A stretch of 64,000 bases of DNA, taken from assembly GCA_963921825.1 (NCBI GenBank), contig OY997590.1:59696012-59760011 (forward strand). The letters are read 5' to 3'. Made by a program: the position numbers and the translations under genes. This stretch comes from Erodium maritimum. Its lineage: Eukaryota; Streptophyta; Magnoliopsida; Geraniales; Geraniaceae. Positions 46,549 to 57,111 of this stretch are shown here, piece by piece; within the stretch, counting starts at the first letter, position 1; each line of letters opens with the position of its first letter. The notes under the pieces are model-generated. The model searched no databases and was not told the origin of the DNA. It saw only the letters and a program-made list of their open reading frames with translations.

Positions 46549-47499
46549 GGTGTAGTACCGAACCAAACATACATACATACATTCAAACATTCATACATTT
46601 TAAGAATAAGAATAAAGGGAACAAGCATAAACATTCATCCATCAATCAACACTCATCGAAACACACTTTCACCACAACACACAAAGACGTTCACTTAATC
46701 CTCAATCTTAGAAGTACACACATTCATCACAAAGAAGGTATCCAATATCATCCAACACTTACCGTATACTTACCTGTTACGAACTCACGGTACATCGATC
46801 ACCTGATTGTACCGCTCGGCACAACCAGTCATACTCGATCATCCGTTCAATCAACAATTAATCATCACTCAAGTAATCAATGATCATTCAAGCATTCAGT
46901 AAAACTAAGAACAATCAAGCATGCATTCGATCTAGTTCCATTAGACTCTTGAATATCCTAATACTAGCAATCAAGCATGTGAACCTAGCACACAACTAAT
47001 CCGAGAGCTCTTCACAGCCTCTCTACCAGTAAATCAAATCCCAAGTATTTAAAGCAAGCTTCACTAAATGTCATCATCCTAAACATGCATACTAGACTCA
47101 TCCGATTATTAGTAATTGAAAGACGATTATTCTAGTTATTCGCATCCTATATGCAATTCTAGGACTTTTCCATTTTTATTAACCTAACATGCATACTAAG
47201 CGTTAATTAATTAAGAAGTTAAGATTTTCCCTACCTCGTGGTCTTCCTCTCAACACTCTGTTGTCACAAGCGATGGTCACCACACCGTCCTTCACACGGG
47301 TACCAGCAAGGTCTACTTTCTTCAAGGTCTTCGTTCTTCAAGGTCTTGAGGTCTTTGATCACAAAACAAAGCTCTAATTAGACTCCACTTGACAGTAACA
47401 AAAGGTTCCCAAAACCCCTCCAAAGTTCAGCTCTTAACCAAGATCAAAACGGGGGAAAAACCCTCAAAAACCCCTCTGAACTGGTCGGTCACGGACACG

Positions 47500-47608
47500 G
47501 TCACGGAGCCGTGACACCAACCCTCACGGAAGACGTCACGGAGCCGTGACGTGTGCTGTCACGGTCTCCCTCACGGAGCCGTGACGTCACCCGTCACGGA
47601 TCCGTGAC
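47500..47608. repeat. Four clustered palindromes GTCACGGAGCCGTGAC
   Basis: Copies at 47500-47515, 47535-47550, about 47571-47585 and 47593-47608. The last, GTCACGGATCCGTGAC, is a perfect 16-bp palindrome; the others have a one-base centre asymmetry. GTCACGG half-sites lie between them. Confidence 0.9.
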
Positions 47609-48867
47609 GCTCCAGGGCAGTTCCGCCCTTCTTGAACCTCCAGCTCCTTTTCTCCGAAAATCCACCACCAACCTCCATTTTAAACCATTTCCAGCTCCCA
47701 AAACCATCAAATACCATCAAAGCTCATCTACCCATGGTAGGAATCAAAAAACAAACAAGTTTCCAATGATTCTCCAAATCACAATCAAATCAAAAGCTCC
47801 AACATGTTCATCAAACTTCAACAAAAGTATCAACTCAACATCCTACTTCACTATTCCTTCTCCAATAGACAAACATAAGGCTAGTTCATCACTTTCAAGC
47901 CAAAACCCCCAAAACCCAAGAATTGAGAGTAGATGAAATGAAGAGTTGAGAGCATCCATACCTTTAGGATGATGAGATGAAGGAGAGGGAAGCAAAATGG
48001 AGTCAAAAGGATGAAGAACTAGCTCCAAAATCCAAACTTTCTTCACTATCTTCTTCCTCAAGAAATGAGTTTCTCTCTTGCTCTCTCCCTTTGTGATTTT
48101 CGGCTGCAACACTATAGTGTGAGCTGATTTTGTGTCATCTAACACCTTAAAAGACCTAGAGGTGTAAAAGACCAAAAACCATTTAGTTCTTATCCCTTTT
48201 GTGGACAACTAGTGAGGGTAGAGATGACTTTTGAGCCTCTTTCCTTCCCTCCAAGCCATTAGTAACACTAGGCATAGTGGGGCCTACTCTCTTCCATTTA
48301 AAATCCAGCAGTCCAAATTTAAATGTAAAGACTCGATAAAAAGCTCGATTTTGACCAAATTTGACTCCCTTCGATATTATACTTAGATGAATGGAAACGG
48401 CCCAATTAAGCCAACCGTGATGACGGCTAAGCTTTTTGGGCCCCGGAAAAGCCCCGAGTGACTTCCCGAGTCCTCAGTTGACTTTTCCGGCAGAAAGTCA
48501 ACCTTGTCTTAAAAGCCACCGGTTCGACCGGGATCGACTGGGAGCGGTTCTTACACCCCCTCTTGAAAGACTGTTGGGCAAGAAGTCTTCGAAGAGGAAG
48601 GGGCAGACCCTCACCGACCAAATGACTGTCTTGGTGGACATTGAACGAGAAAAAGCCGAGGCGGCACGAATAAACCTAGAAAGGGGCCTCCAATATCATG
48701 ACCTAACTCAGCAATGGCAACAACTCTTCGTCCAATATGCGGCCTTTCAAGATAAGGACATCTCTAACTACAACGACGACTAGGTGACTAGACACGGTAT
48801 GATGATGTCCCAATTGTGGGCACGACTGGAAGACCTTGAACAAGAATTGAAACGTCTTCGACAATGA

Positions 48868-49319
48868 CCATAAGTCGGACATGGATTGTATGCTTCAACT
48901 TGTATTTTGTTGGGTTTGTATTAAATGGGGACGAATAAAAGTTGAAGTTCATTTATATGTGTTAAAATTATTTATAAGTAATTTATTTTATTACTAATTA
49001 TTTTATTCAAATTTTTTCAATTTTATATAACGTTTAATGTTCTAATAAAAAAATTAATTAAATCATAAAATATCAATTCAACATACAATCAACATCCACT
49101 CACAATACGAGCCCTTATCCGGTTTGTACCACTGTAGAGCACAGTTTATTGTAAGACCTGTAAACCATAATTTTGTACAATCACTATACGGTTTGATCAT
49201 CTGGTTTGACCCACTGTACATGCTCTAAGATCCAACATTCACCATGATGCCACATAATCATCTACAAGTCACCAAACTCACGGACAATAATAGCAGGGTG
49301 CTATGTGGACAAGTGTCCA
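48868..49319. other. Right flank of the trihelix-like pseudogene
   Basis: No gene. 49090-49240 contains GTACAGTGGG-type and GGTTTG/CAAACC words on both strands that may be the subterminal region of the Harbinger-like element. Confidence 0.35.
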
Positions 49320-49485
49320 TTTTTTTCTTGATCAGTTCACTAATTTAATCATTCACACTTTGTTTCAACTCCGATTGGCTTCAAACTTGCGTCATTGTTA
49401 TTGTTTTTCCAAGGGCTTTAAAGCAAGATCACTCATGAATATATTTTGAAGCACGAAAAAGATAGATTATATCGGGGTGATAAAA

Positions 49486-49830
49486 CTATTGTTGAGTGTT
49501 GATAAATCTTCACTAATAATTGTTTCATATCAAGGTGATAAAACTAGTGTTCGGTCTTGACAAAAATAGTGTTTAATGTTGATAAAAAAAACATATGTTA
49601 TGGTGATAAAACACATGTGCTTAAGTGATAAAAAAACAAGTTATGATGTGATAAAACACATGTGATATGGTGATAAACCTAATGTTTAGTGTTGATAAAA
49701 CTAGTGTTCAATATTAATAAAAAAAACATGTGATGAGGTGATATAAAAATAAGTGATGAGGTGATAAAAATCATGTTCAGTTTTGGTAAAATGAGGTGAT
49801 AAAACTAGTGTTTCGTGTTGATAAAACTAA
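49486..49830 (+). repeat. Minisatellite, unit like GTTGATAAAACTAGTGTTCA
   Basis: About fifteen degenerate units of 20-26 bp. The array resumes at 50728-50771 and 51681-51805, so the two inner elements inserted into it. Confidence 0.85.
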
Positions 49831-49832
49831 TG

Positions 49833-50721
49833 TTTTTTAAACGGGTAACTGGGGAAGTGCATTACTGCACAAAAGAAACCATACAAGGTAGAGCGTAACC
49901 GCCCTGGGTTCCAGATATATGTCCGGACCGACCGTAGCAAGTCCAGCGCTCATGGACCCATAAAGATAGCCTACTTGACATCGTAGACAATAACTGAGGA
50001 CATCACCTTACCGACGTCTCAAAACAATGAGACATAACGAAAATAAACCAAAGCAAAACACAAATAAAAATGTTCCAATGACAAACATGATAACATAAAA
50101 ACGACCAAAAGTAGATATTTGTGGTTGCAAGCTTCCCGAGACCTCCCAGCGTTGGCAGAATGATCATCATTGGTTCGACCCCGCCTGAATCGTCCAATCT
50201 CGAGGTGACCGGCTTTGGTTGTCGAGGCCCTCCTCTCGGGTCCCAGATCCAGCGAGCCTTCAGGATCGCTCCGATTACGGTCACTATGGTGTTCGGGTGT
50301 GATTGAGTCTGCCCTGGAGCTACGTAGGGCCGATGCCTAGGTGGTCCTATCGGTGGTTGCACCTCGTTGCCGAAGTCGACGTCGTGGAGAGCGAAGAGAC
50401 CGATAGCGGCGGTGTGGACTCCGGTCATTTCAGGGAGGGTGCGGCCCGAAGGGGGGTAGTTGACTGTCGGGAATGATGCGAGAGAGTGGCACACGTCGAA
50501 CGGATGGATGATCGGCGACGTCGAACGGAACGATTGACCCCAGCAGGGGTAAGGAGAAACCCCAAAAAGGGTAAGGAGAGACCCCAAAAGGGGTAAGGAA
50601 AACGCTTTGTGTGGTGAGCATGGGAAAAAGGACCATGGCCCAGGCCATAGCCTGCGGCTTCAAGGAGGAGGCAGAGAGGGTGCGGTTGCGGCTAGGTCTT
50701 TTGTTTCAGACTTTGTTTATG
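49833..50721 (-). mobile_element. Minus-strand retroposon E within the minisatellite
   Basis: A T-run at 49833-49838 marks the poly(A) end on the minus strand. The flanks AAACTAATG (left) and AAAATAATG (right) fit a short imperfect target duplication. The GC-rich body has a minus-strand frame (50003-50587) with no recognised domain. CCCCAAAAGGGGTAAGGAGA-type units occur three times at 50536-50601. Confidence 0.55.
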
Positions 50722-50771
50722 AAAATAATGTTCAATGTTGATAAAACTAGACATGTGATGAGGTGATACAA

Positions 50772-51680
50772 AAGGGAAATTTGAAAAAAAATACTTCATA
50801 ATAACATCTATTTTATTTCTATGTTAGCATAACTCAAAATTGGAAAACCATGTCTTTCAAATTTTCTAAGACAAAAATAACCTTCTAATTTATACAAAAT
50901 TCTTTATCTTACCCTCCTTATTTCTCATCTTCTTAACCAATCCTTTAAAAATAAATTGATGTTTAATTATTTTATTCGAATATATTTTCGAAATACATAT
51001 TAATATTTTACATAAAAAAATATTTTATTTAATATATTAATTATTAAAATCAGATTTTAAATTATAAAAATTCAAAAAAAAAAACGATTATTTCGATAAA
51101 TTTTTAAAAAAATTGAATTAAATAATTAGTATAACTGAATAAAATATATTTTTTATAGCATCTAAGGTTTTTTGAAAAAAATATTTTTTAAATTTTAAAT
51201 TATATATATATGTATATATATCATTGATTTTAATTTAGAATATGCTTTTTTCAAAAATATTTTAGATTTCATAAAACATATATTTGGCTCAATTTTATTT
51301 TATTAATTATTAAATTTATTTATTAATTTATTTTTCTTTAAACATAGTTATAAAAATAATCTGATTTTTCAAAAAAATAAATTAAAATCTGATTTTAATA
51401 ATTAATAAAATTGAATAAATTGTTTTTTATATAAATTTTTAATACATATTTCAAAAATATATTTGAATAAGTTAATTAAACCTGAATATATTTTCAAAAT
51501 AGATGTGAATGGAAGATGAAAAATAGTGAATGTGAAATTATGAATTTTGTATCAATTAAAAGAAGGTTATTTTTGTCTTAAAAATTTTGGAATGCATATT
51601 TTTCCAATTTTGCATTATACTAGCATAGAAATAAATTACATGTTATTAGGAAGCATATTTTTTTTCAAATTTTTCTATAA
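50772..51680. mobile_element. TIR element with ~130-bp arms inside the minisatellite
   Basis: GGAAATTTGAAAAAAAATAC at the left and its inverted counterpart GCATATTTTTTTTCAAATTT at the right. Further matched blocks include ATTTCTATGTTAGCATAA and AAGACAAAAATAACCTTCTA with their reverse complements. The centre is AT-rich with no ORF. Flanks suggest a 9-bp duplication (ATACAAAAG/ATAAAAACA), too decayed to be sure. Confidence 0.7.
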
Positions 51681-51990
51681 AAACAAGTGATGAGGTAATA
51701 AAAATCATGTTCAGTTTTGGTAAGATAGGTGATAAAATTAGTGTTCCGTGTTGATAAAACCAATGTTCAGTGTTGATAAAACTAGTGTAAAGTGTTGATA
51801 AAAATTACACAGATATAGTTTTTCTTAAATCAACCTCGAAATATATATTTTTTCGTTCTACAAAATATATTCATGACTGATCTTAATAGAAAACCCTTGA
51901 AAAAATAAAAATATTGACGCAAGTTTGAAGTCAATCGGAGTTCAAACAAAGCGGAGAAAAATAAATTTATGAATTGATAAAAAATAATAT

Positions 51991-53589
51991 GGTAGTTTTA
52001 CTGAAAAGCCCCTACAACTTACAAAAAGTGATGTGTTTTTGCAGTCAACCACTTAATTGAATCTCATCTATTTATTTATGAAATGGATGACATGAATGGG
52101 TTCACACGGTTTTTACGTTAATACATGGTTTTTATTTGATTTATTCTCTATATCTTATCGTTTTTTTAAAAGACAAAATTACTCCTCATTAACCATTCAA
52201 ATTTTTAAATCCATTTCATTGTTATGTAAAGTATAAAACCTATTAAATGTCTATAATAATCTTCAAAAACTTTCAAATTCTGAAATATGCCATTAAAATT
52301 ATTTTTATTATCAACTAATTAATTCATTATGTTTTTAATTTTAAATAATTAATTATGTTTTTAATTTTAATAAATTAATTCTATTTTTAATTTTATAATT
52401 CATTTAAAACTATTTTAATTTTCATTTTTTTTCATTAAATAATCATCATAAGTTTTTTGAACATTCATTCTTAATTGTGAATTATAAACCCTAACCCTAA
52501 TAATTCTTAATTAGTGTTCATCATCCATCACAAGCCACCGTCATCTTCATCCTCCGTAGATAAATTATAACAACAAAATCAAAATTGAACAAAAAGTCAA
52601 ACCCAACTATCTCTATGTATGCTCAATCGAGGTGTATGCTCAAAATATTCAATAAAAACCATTGATTTATCTTTAAGATCGAAACATTTTCCCCTTTATA
52701 AGTTAATTAACCATTTCTCCAAAAAAAAACTTGCCTCTTAAAATATGAAACAAACATTGTCTTTATCATTCCCCTCTTAAAATATGAAACAATCAATTTA
52801 AATAAAAAATAATCTCCAACACCAACAAATTTGGATTGAATTCAACAATTTTTTGAAATCTAACATTAAACTAATATGAAAAATATATGAACATATCTGA
52901 AAAATCAAAGAGAAGAAACCTCTGTCTGATAAAAACGAATTATCAAAGAGAAGAAACTCCTATCTGATAAAAACAAAAACAAAAATCAAAGAGAAGCTCC
53001 ATGGCCGAGCTTCATGACCGAACCTCCATGGCGGACCTCTGATTGCAAGGCCCTGTGGTCGGAGATTCGTAGCAGCAGAAAGCCGGAGTGAGGGGGAGAG
53101 ATGAGATCGTTGGAGAAGAACTAGAAAGAGAAGAACCAAAGAGAAAAGGTGTGGAGGCGTGGTGTGGAGAGAAAGGAGTGTGTGTTAGGTTAAGTTTAAG
53201 TTAGGTTATGGTTAGCTTAATTAGGTTTTATAAATAATGAGTATTTTGGGTATTTTCAAAAAATTCAAGACCATGAGTTTTGCACATGGTTGTTTTCCAT
53301 CTAAAAATGTAATGGACGTGGAATAAAATGAAAAAAAAATGAAATTAAGAAGGTTAAGTGTTAAAAATAATAATTAAGGAGGTGATACAAAAAAACAATA
53401 ATAAAATAGATAATGTGTAATCTTCCCAAAAATAAATAAGCAAGGAAATAAATTAGCGGTCTTGGTGTGTACACATCATCGTGTTCTGATCAACTATCAA
53501 TCAATGTAGGTGCTCTCTTTAATTATTTTGTTGGAAGTTAGATTATTTTTTTGTTTTCTCAAATGTTTTGTTTATACGTATTATATATA
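51991..53589. other. AT-rich region without recognisable genes
   Basis: Short AAACAAAGAGAAG-type repeats (52905-53000) and a small GC-richer patch (52990-53160) with broken frames. Nothing else supportable. Confidence 0.4.
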
Positions 53590-53689
53590 GGGTAAATTAC
53601 AAATACCTACCCCAAATTTGTAACGTTTAACTGATACCCTCAACTACACTTCAATAATTATTTTTAAAAAAATATTTAAAAATCACTTT

Positions 53690-53725
<36 letters not shown>

Positions 53726-53918
53726 TTAGTAAGTTACTTCAGTTTTATTTTTAAAAAAATTATTTAAAATATTAATGAGAGCATTTTCATCATTTTAGCT
53801 GACGGCTTAGGCTATTTGTTATATAATCAAACATCTGAGTAGGTATCAGTTAAAAAAAGCTTTATAGTAGGTATCAGTTAAACGCTACAAATTTGGGATA
53901 TGTATTTATAATTTACCT
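53590..53918. mobile_element. MITE, 0.33 kb
   Basis: GGGTAAATTACAAATACCTA at the left and TGTATTTATAATTTACC at the right are inverted; the match continues through CAAATTTGTAACGTTTAACTG for about 50 bases. A (TA)n tract (53695-53724) lies inside. A partial copy in the opposite orientation is at 60617. Confidence 0.75.
53695..53724. repeat. (TA)15 microsatellite
   Basis: Thirty bases of alternating TA inside the MITE. Confidence 0.9.
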
Positions 53919-54879
53919 TTATATATATATTCCATAACTCAACTTTTGTGTTTGATTTGTTTATAGAGGTGTGTAAATATTCACATATCTCAACAAAACC
54001 TATGAAGCATAAAATAAAATTTGTGAAGCTTTAATTTTTAGTTCAATCACTATGTTAAGAAAATTAATTTCATGTCAAATATGAAAATTTAAAAGATAAT
54101 TTCATATGTAAAATGTAAATTTTATGATACGTTTTTTTTAATGAATTTATGCAAAATAATTTAAACTTCTGTTATTTCTTTGCAAAACTCAAACTTAAAT
54201 CATATAAATATCTGTTTAAAATTTTATATAAAAACGTTTATTTCTTGTCCAAAATATGTTATAAGAGTAACTCCTAAGTTAAAAGAGAGGTATAACGTTA
54301 AAGTAATTTGAACAAAAATGTGTTAAACTTGACTGTTGAAGAGGAGAGGAGTTGGGAACATGTGTCATGCGAACTTGGTTGGTGATGGAAATGATGATGT
54401 GGTCTTGTTTTTAAAATATATAAACACCGCTTAAAATGTCGTTTTCTTTTTCCAAGTTTAGAATTTTTGCCACGTCAGTTTTACTATTTTTTGCTGAGGA
54501 AGAAAAAAACAAAAATGTATTATTAGTTTCATGTCATGTCACATCTTCATTCTGCACCGTTAATAGAACTATTAATAATGTAATTAGTGAACAAGAAGGA
54601 TTCATGGGATCGCATTTAATGAACCACGATTAATTAGGCGTGAACTTGGCATAATAAGTTGAAAGAGAATTGTCAATTTTGGATGAACTCTGATTAATAA
54701 GACTATAGCAATCCCTAGATTGATGGATGCTACTAATCTTCAGTGACCAAATTAAATTCACCACATTTTCTATACTTTAGTCATATCAGTCGACTAAACA
54801 GTGTTTCCTTCTATACTCAATATTGTAATTTCTTCAAATACTCGTTTAATTAGAAAAATATTCTGTAACTAATCAAATT
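53919..54879. other. AT-rich intergenic region
   Basis: No gene recognised. The small frame at 54436-54633 has no codon character. Confidence 0.4.
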
Positions 54880-54895
54880 AAGCTAAGCTTGAGAT

Positions 54896-56154
54896 GTGAC
54901 ATTTTTTTTACTCTCTCGCTTGTCGAGAAGTTTCTCTCACGAGAAAGCAAACTGTAGCCTATGGAGCTAACCATCTCTACCTCTGTCCCCACCGATGTAA
55001 CGCCGATTGGCCCAGCCGATCTCATCCCATCATCTGACATGCATGCCTCGATCAAGGTGTCGCCGTCATGTCCTTCGTCCGACGTCCTCTCCCCTTTAAA
55101 GGGTCGACGCCGCAGGAAACCTAAAACCCAATCTGCGTCGATGACCACCATACCCTCCCTCTCCTCGCCATCCCCACCACTACAATTGCTCGTCCCTCCA
55201 TCGCCACCACTACAATTGCCCGCTCCTTCGCCAACACAACCGACCGATAAACCTCTCGTCTTGGCGGCCGCTCCGGTTTCGGCGGGCTCCACAATGCCAG
55301 GAATCAAACCACGCCGAGGGAGGCCGGTTAAGTTGAAGACCACTGCTTCGGTGACCACGTAGCCTTCGGCCGAACCCCTTGGTGGTAAGGATGAACAACC
55401 ATGACCTCTCTCGCCTGTGTCCGTCAAAGAGCCACCAGATCCCGTGAAAGTCCCCTCTCTCGTGGTGGCGAAACCACGGTCGACCAGCCCGTGGAGAGAG
55501 CAACCGTCGTCGATGCCGGGAGCAACGTCTCTCACGGCTGTGTCTTGCACAGCAAGCGTCATCCTCTATCCGGGCCAGGTCCCACCTAGGTTTCCTATTC
55601 CTAACCGGCCCATCCAGCCCAGCCTGGTCCTACCTAGTCCAAGCCCACTCCACTGAGACTCTCGGAAAGGAAAGGCTCTCATGACCGATGAGGAGGTGGA
55701 GCTAGCTAGAATCCGAGCGAATGGACTAAAAAGGGGCGCCCCTGGTGAGCCCCGGGAAGACCAACCAAAGGCGGGAAAGCAATCCCGCTCAGAGGAATTA
55801 AAGGAATCCATTGCTCCAGGGACTGACATTTGGAGGGGTCCCTGAGAAGAGTTCTGCCTCCACCCGAGATCAGTGATTGTTGCTTCGGTCTATACAGCAA
55901 ATCTAGTATTTTTGGCTGCACCTTGAGCAGTAATCAATCGTCTCAACCTAGAATAGTTTTACTTTCAGTATGCTTTTATGGCCCTCTCAACACCGGTTGT
56001 ATCGGCTCATCCGTCTCAGAGTCTGATGTAAAGGAACCTATTGGGTTTCCTTACAATGTTCTGACTCTTTTATTTTGTGGTCAGGAAGTTTTTCCTGACG
56101 CACTCCTATGTCGAAGAATTCTATAAATAAAATTGCACTATTTTGGCCAAAAAA
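54896..56154 (+). mobile_element. ORF1-only retroposon C (AT-hook), poly(A) tailed
   Basis: 1.26 kb with a 16-bp target duplication, AAGCTAAGCTTGAGAT (54880-54895) and AAGCTAAGTTTGAGAT (56155-56170), one mismatch. It ends AATAAAATTGCAC...CCAAAAAAA. It codes for an AT-hook protein fragment and no reverse transcriptase. Confidence 0.8.
54961..55362 (+). pseudogene. AT-hook protein fragment of retroposon C
   Basis: An open frame of 133 codons starts MELTISTSVPTDVTPIGPAD and has two basic patches: GRRRRKPKTQSAS (near residue 48) and IKPRRGRPVKLKT (near residue 118), the latter a good AT-hook. After a stop the same kind of sequence goes on in other frames (for example MTDEEVELARIRANGLKRG from 55681). 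It resembles a truncated relative of the RRM/AT-hook protein at 10359, without the RRM. Confidence 0.6.
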
Positions 56155-56758
56155 AAGCTAAGTTTGAGATAAAATAAAAATAAAAGGGATCAAGATAGGA
56201 AACGCAGAACTCATCTCATTCTTATTTTATTTTATTTTGAGAAAGGAGTAAATATTCATTCATTCAAGTAGCAAATTACAATACCCATCATCAAAGGCGA
56301 ATCTGAAACAAATTAGGAATAAAATCAGAAGTCCCTGCTTAGTAGATAGACAGGTACTCTAATAGTCATGGCTAAGAAATCCAAATAACCTATGAGACAT
56401 AGTAGATAAAAATTAACAAATATACACTCCATAGAGCGAGTCCAAGGAGCTAAATTCCTTTCCAGGAGATTGCCTTGGGTCACAAGAGCAGACAGGAGGT
56501 ACTCATGGCTTGCCTGATCCCCCTGATGGATACCAAAGAGATCTTGAGAGGCCAAAAAGGTCGGCTTCCCGAGGAACCAAAGGCCTATTATAACTCACGA
56601 CGAGGCTGCTTTCCAGCCTTCGTCGAAACAGGGAAAGTGATATCCTATAGGGCCGCTTGCACATTATGGTCGATGTCCATGAGAGTGAAGGTCATTTTCC
56701 TTGAGGCAGCTTCAATATCTAGGTTCTTTGACCCATTTCCCTAGATAGGGTCAATGAT

Positions 56759-56793
56759 GAATATAGTAGGTACCCTCTTTACCTACTATATTC
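56759..56793. repeat. Perfect 14-bp hairpin
   Basis: GAATATAGTAGGTA and TACCTACTATATTC separated by 7 bases, in the 3' part of retroposon D. Confidence 0.85.
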
Positions 56794-57091
56794 TTTTGGG
56801 CTCCATTTTTGGTCTGATGTAGGGAGAGACGGAGATCTTCGTCTGCTCGAGACCAGCTAAGATCTCGTGCTGGAGACTATGTTGACCAGGTTGAGGTTGG
56901 GATTTCTAGCCCTGTTTGTGAACCTCTGTCCCTACAAATGGTGTTCTACCCCTCTCCTTCTGCTTCCTATCCATCCAATCCTCATTGGGTGGAAGTGCCT
57001 CCTGGTTAGGCAAGACTGTGGACTTAATGATATGCGGGGAGTGGAGGTACTACCAATCCCTTCCCGCGTCCCCAGTCCCTCAACATTACCT

Positions 57092-57110
57092 CCCCCCCCC
57101 CCCCCCCCCG
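57092..57110. repeat. C19 homopolymer
   Basis: Nineteen consecutive C (G on the retroposon strand) within the gag-like frame of retroposon D. Confidence 0.8.
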
Positions 57111-57111
57111 G

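Larger units (their letters stand above)
45394..48555 (+). mobile_element. Solo LTR, ~3.16 kb, copy 2
   Basis: TGTCACGCCCCAAATCC at the start and GGTTCTTACA at the end, with a 5-bp target duplication CCCCC (45389-45393 and 48556-48560). Same family as 4537-7584. No coding region. It splits the trihelix-like pseudogene. Confidence 0.85.
44164..48867 (+). pseudogene. PIF/Harbinger ORF1-like (trihelix, NAM-associated) gene, broken and split by an LTR
   Basis: Exon 1 44164-44329 starts MSSSETQHSYSSDDEQRRMD; a GT-AG intron leads to exon 2 at 44436. Exon 2 is rich in proline and tyrosine (GQYNTGPIPFNPGLG), then has a trihelix-like segment (KRWPIQAKKHLIRKWLQTSK, FWCTVMNQYNK, HWNTLQARVKRF) typical of Harbinger ORF1 / Myb-SANT accessory proteins. 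In-frame stops include TAA at 44543 and more near 44911, 44988 and 45182. A 3.16 kb solo LTR (45394-48555) cuts the frame, which resumes after the target duplication with LLGKKSSKRKGQ, then REKAEAARINLERG and a coiled-coil end at 48867. Confidence 0.75.
49320..51990. mobile_element. Foldback element with ~160-bp inverted arms and a minisatellite core
   Basis: The left arm (49320-49485) and right arm (about 51835-51986) are inverted copies: AACTCCGATTGGCTTCAAAC and TTGCGTCATTG on the left face GTTTGAAGTCAATCGGAGTT and AATATTGACGCAA on the right. Between them lies a GTGATAAAACTAGTGTTC-type minisatellite, itself split by a retroposon (49833-50721) and another TIR element (50772-51680). No host gene. 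Confidence 0.72.
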
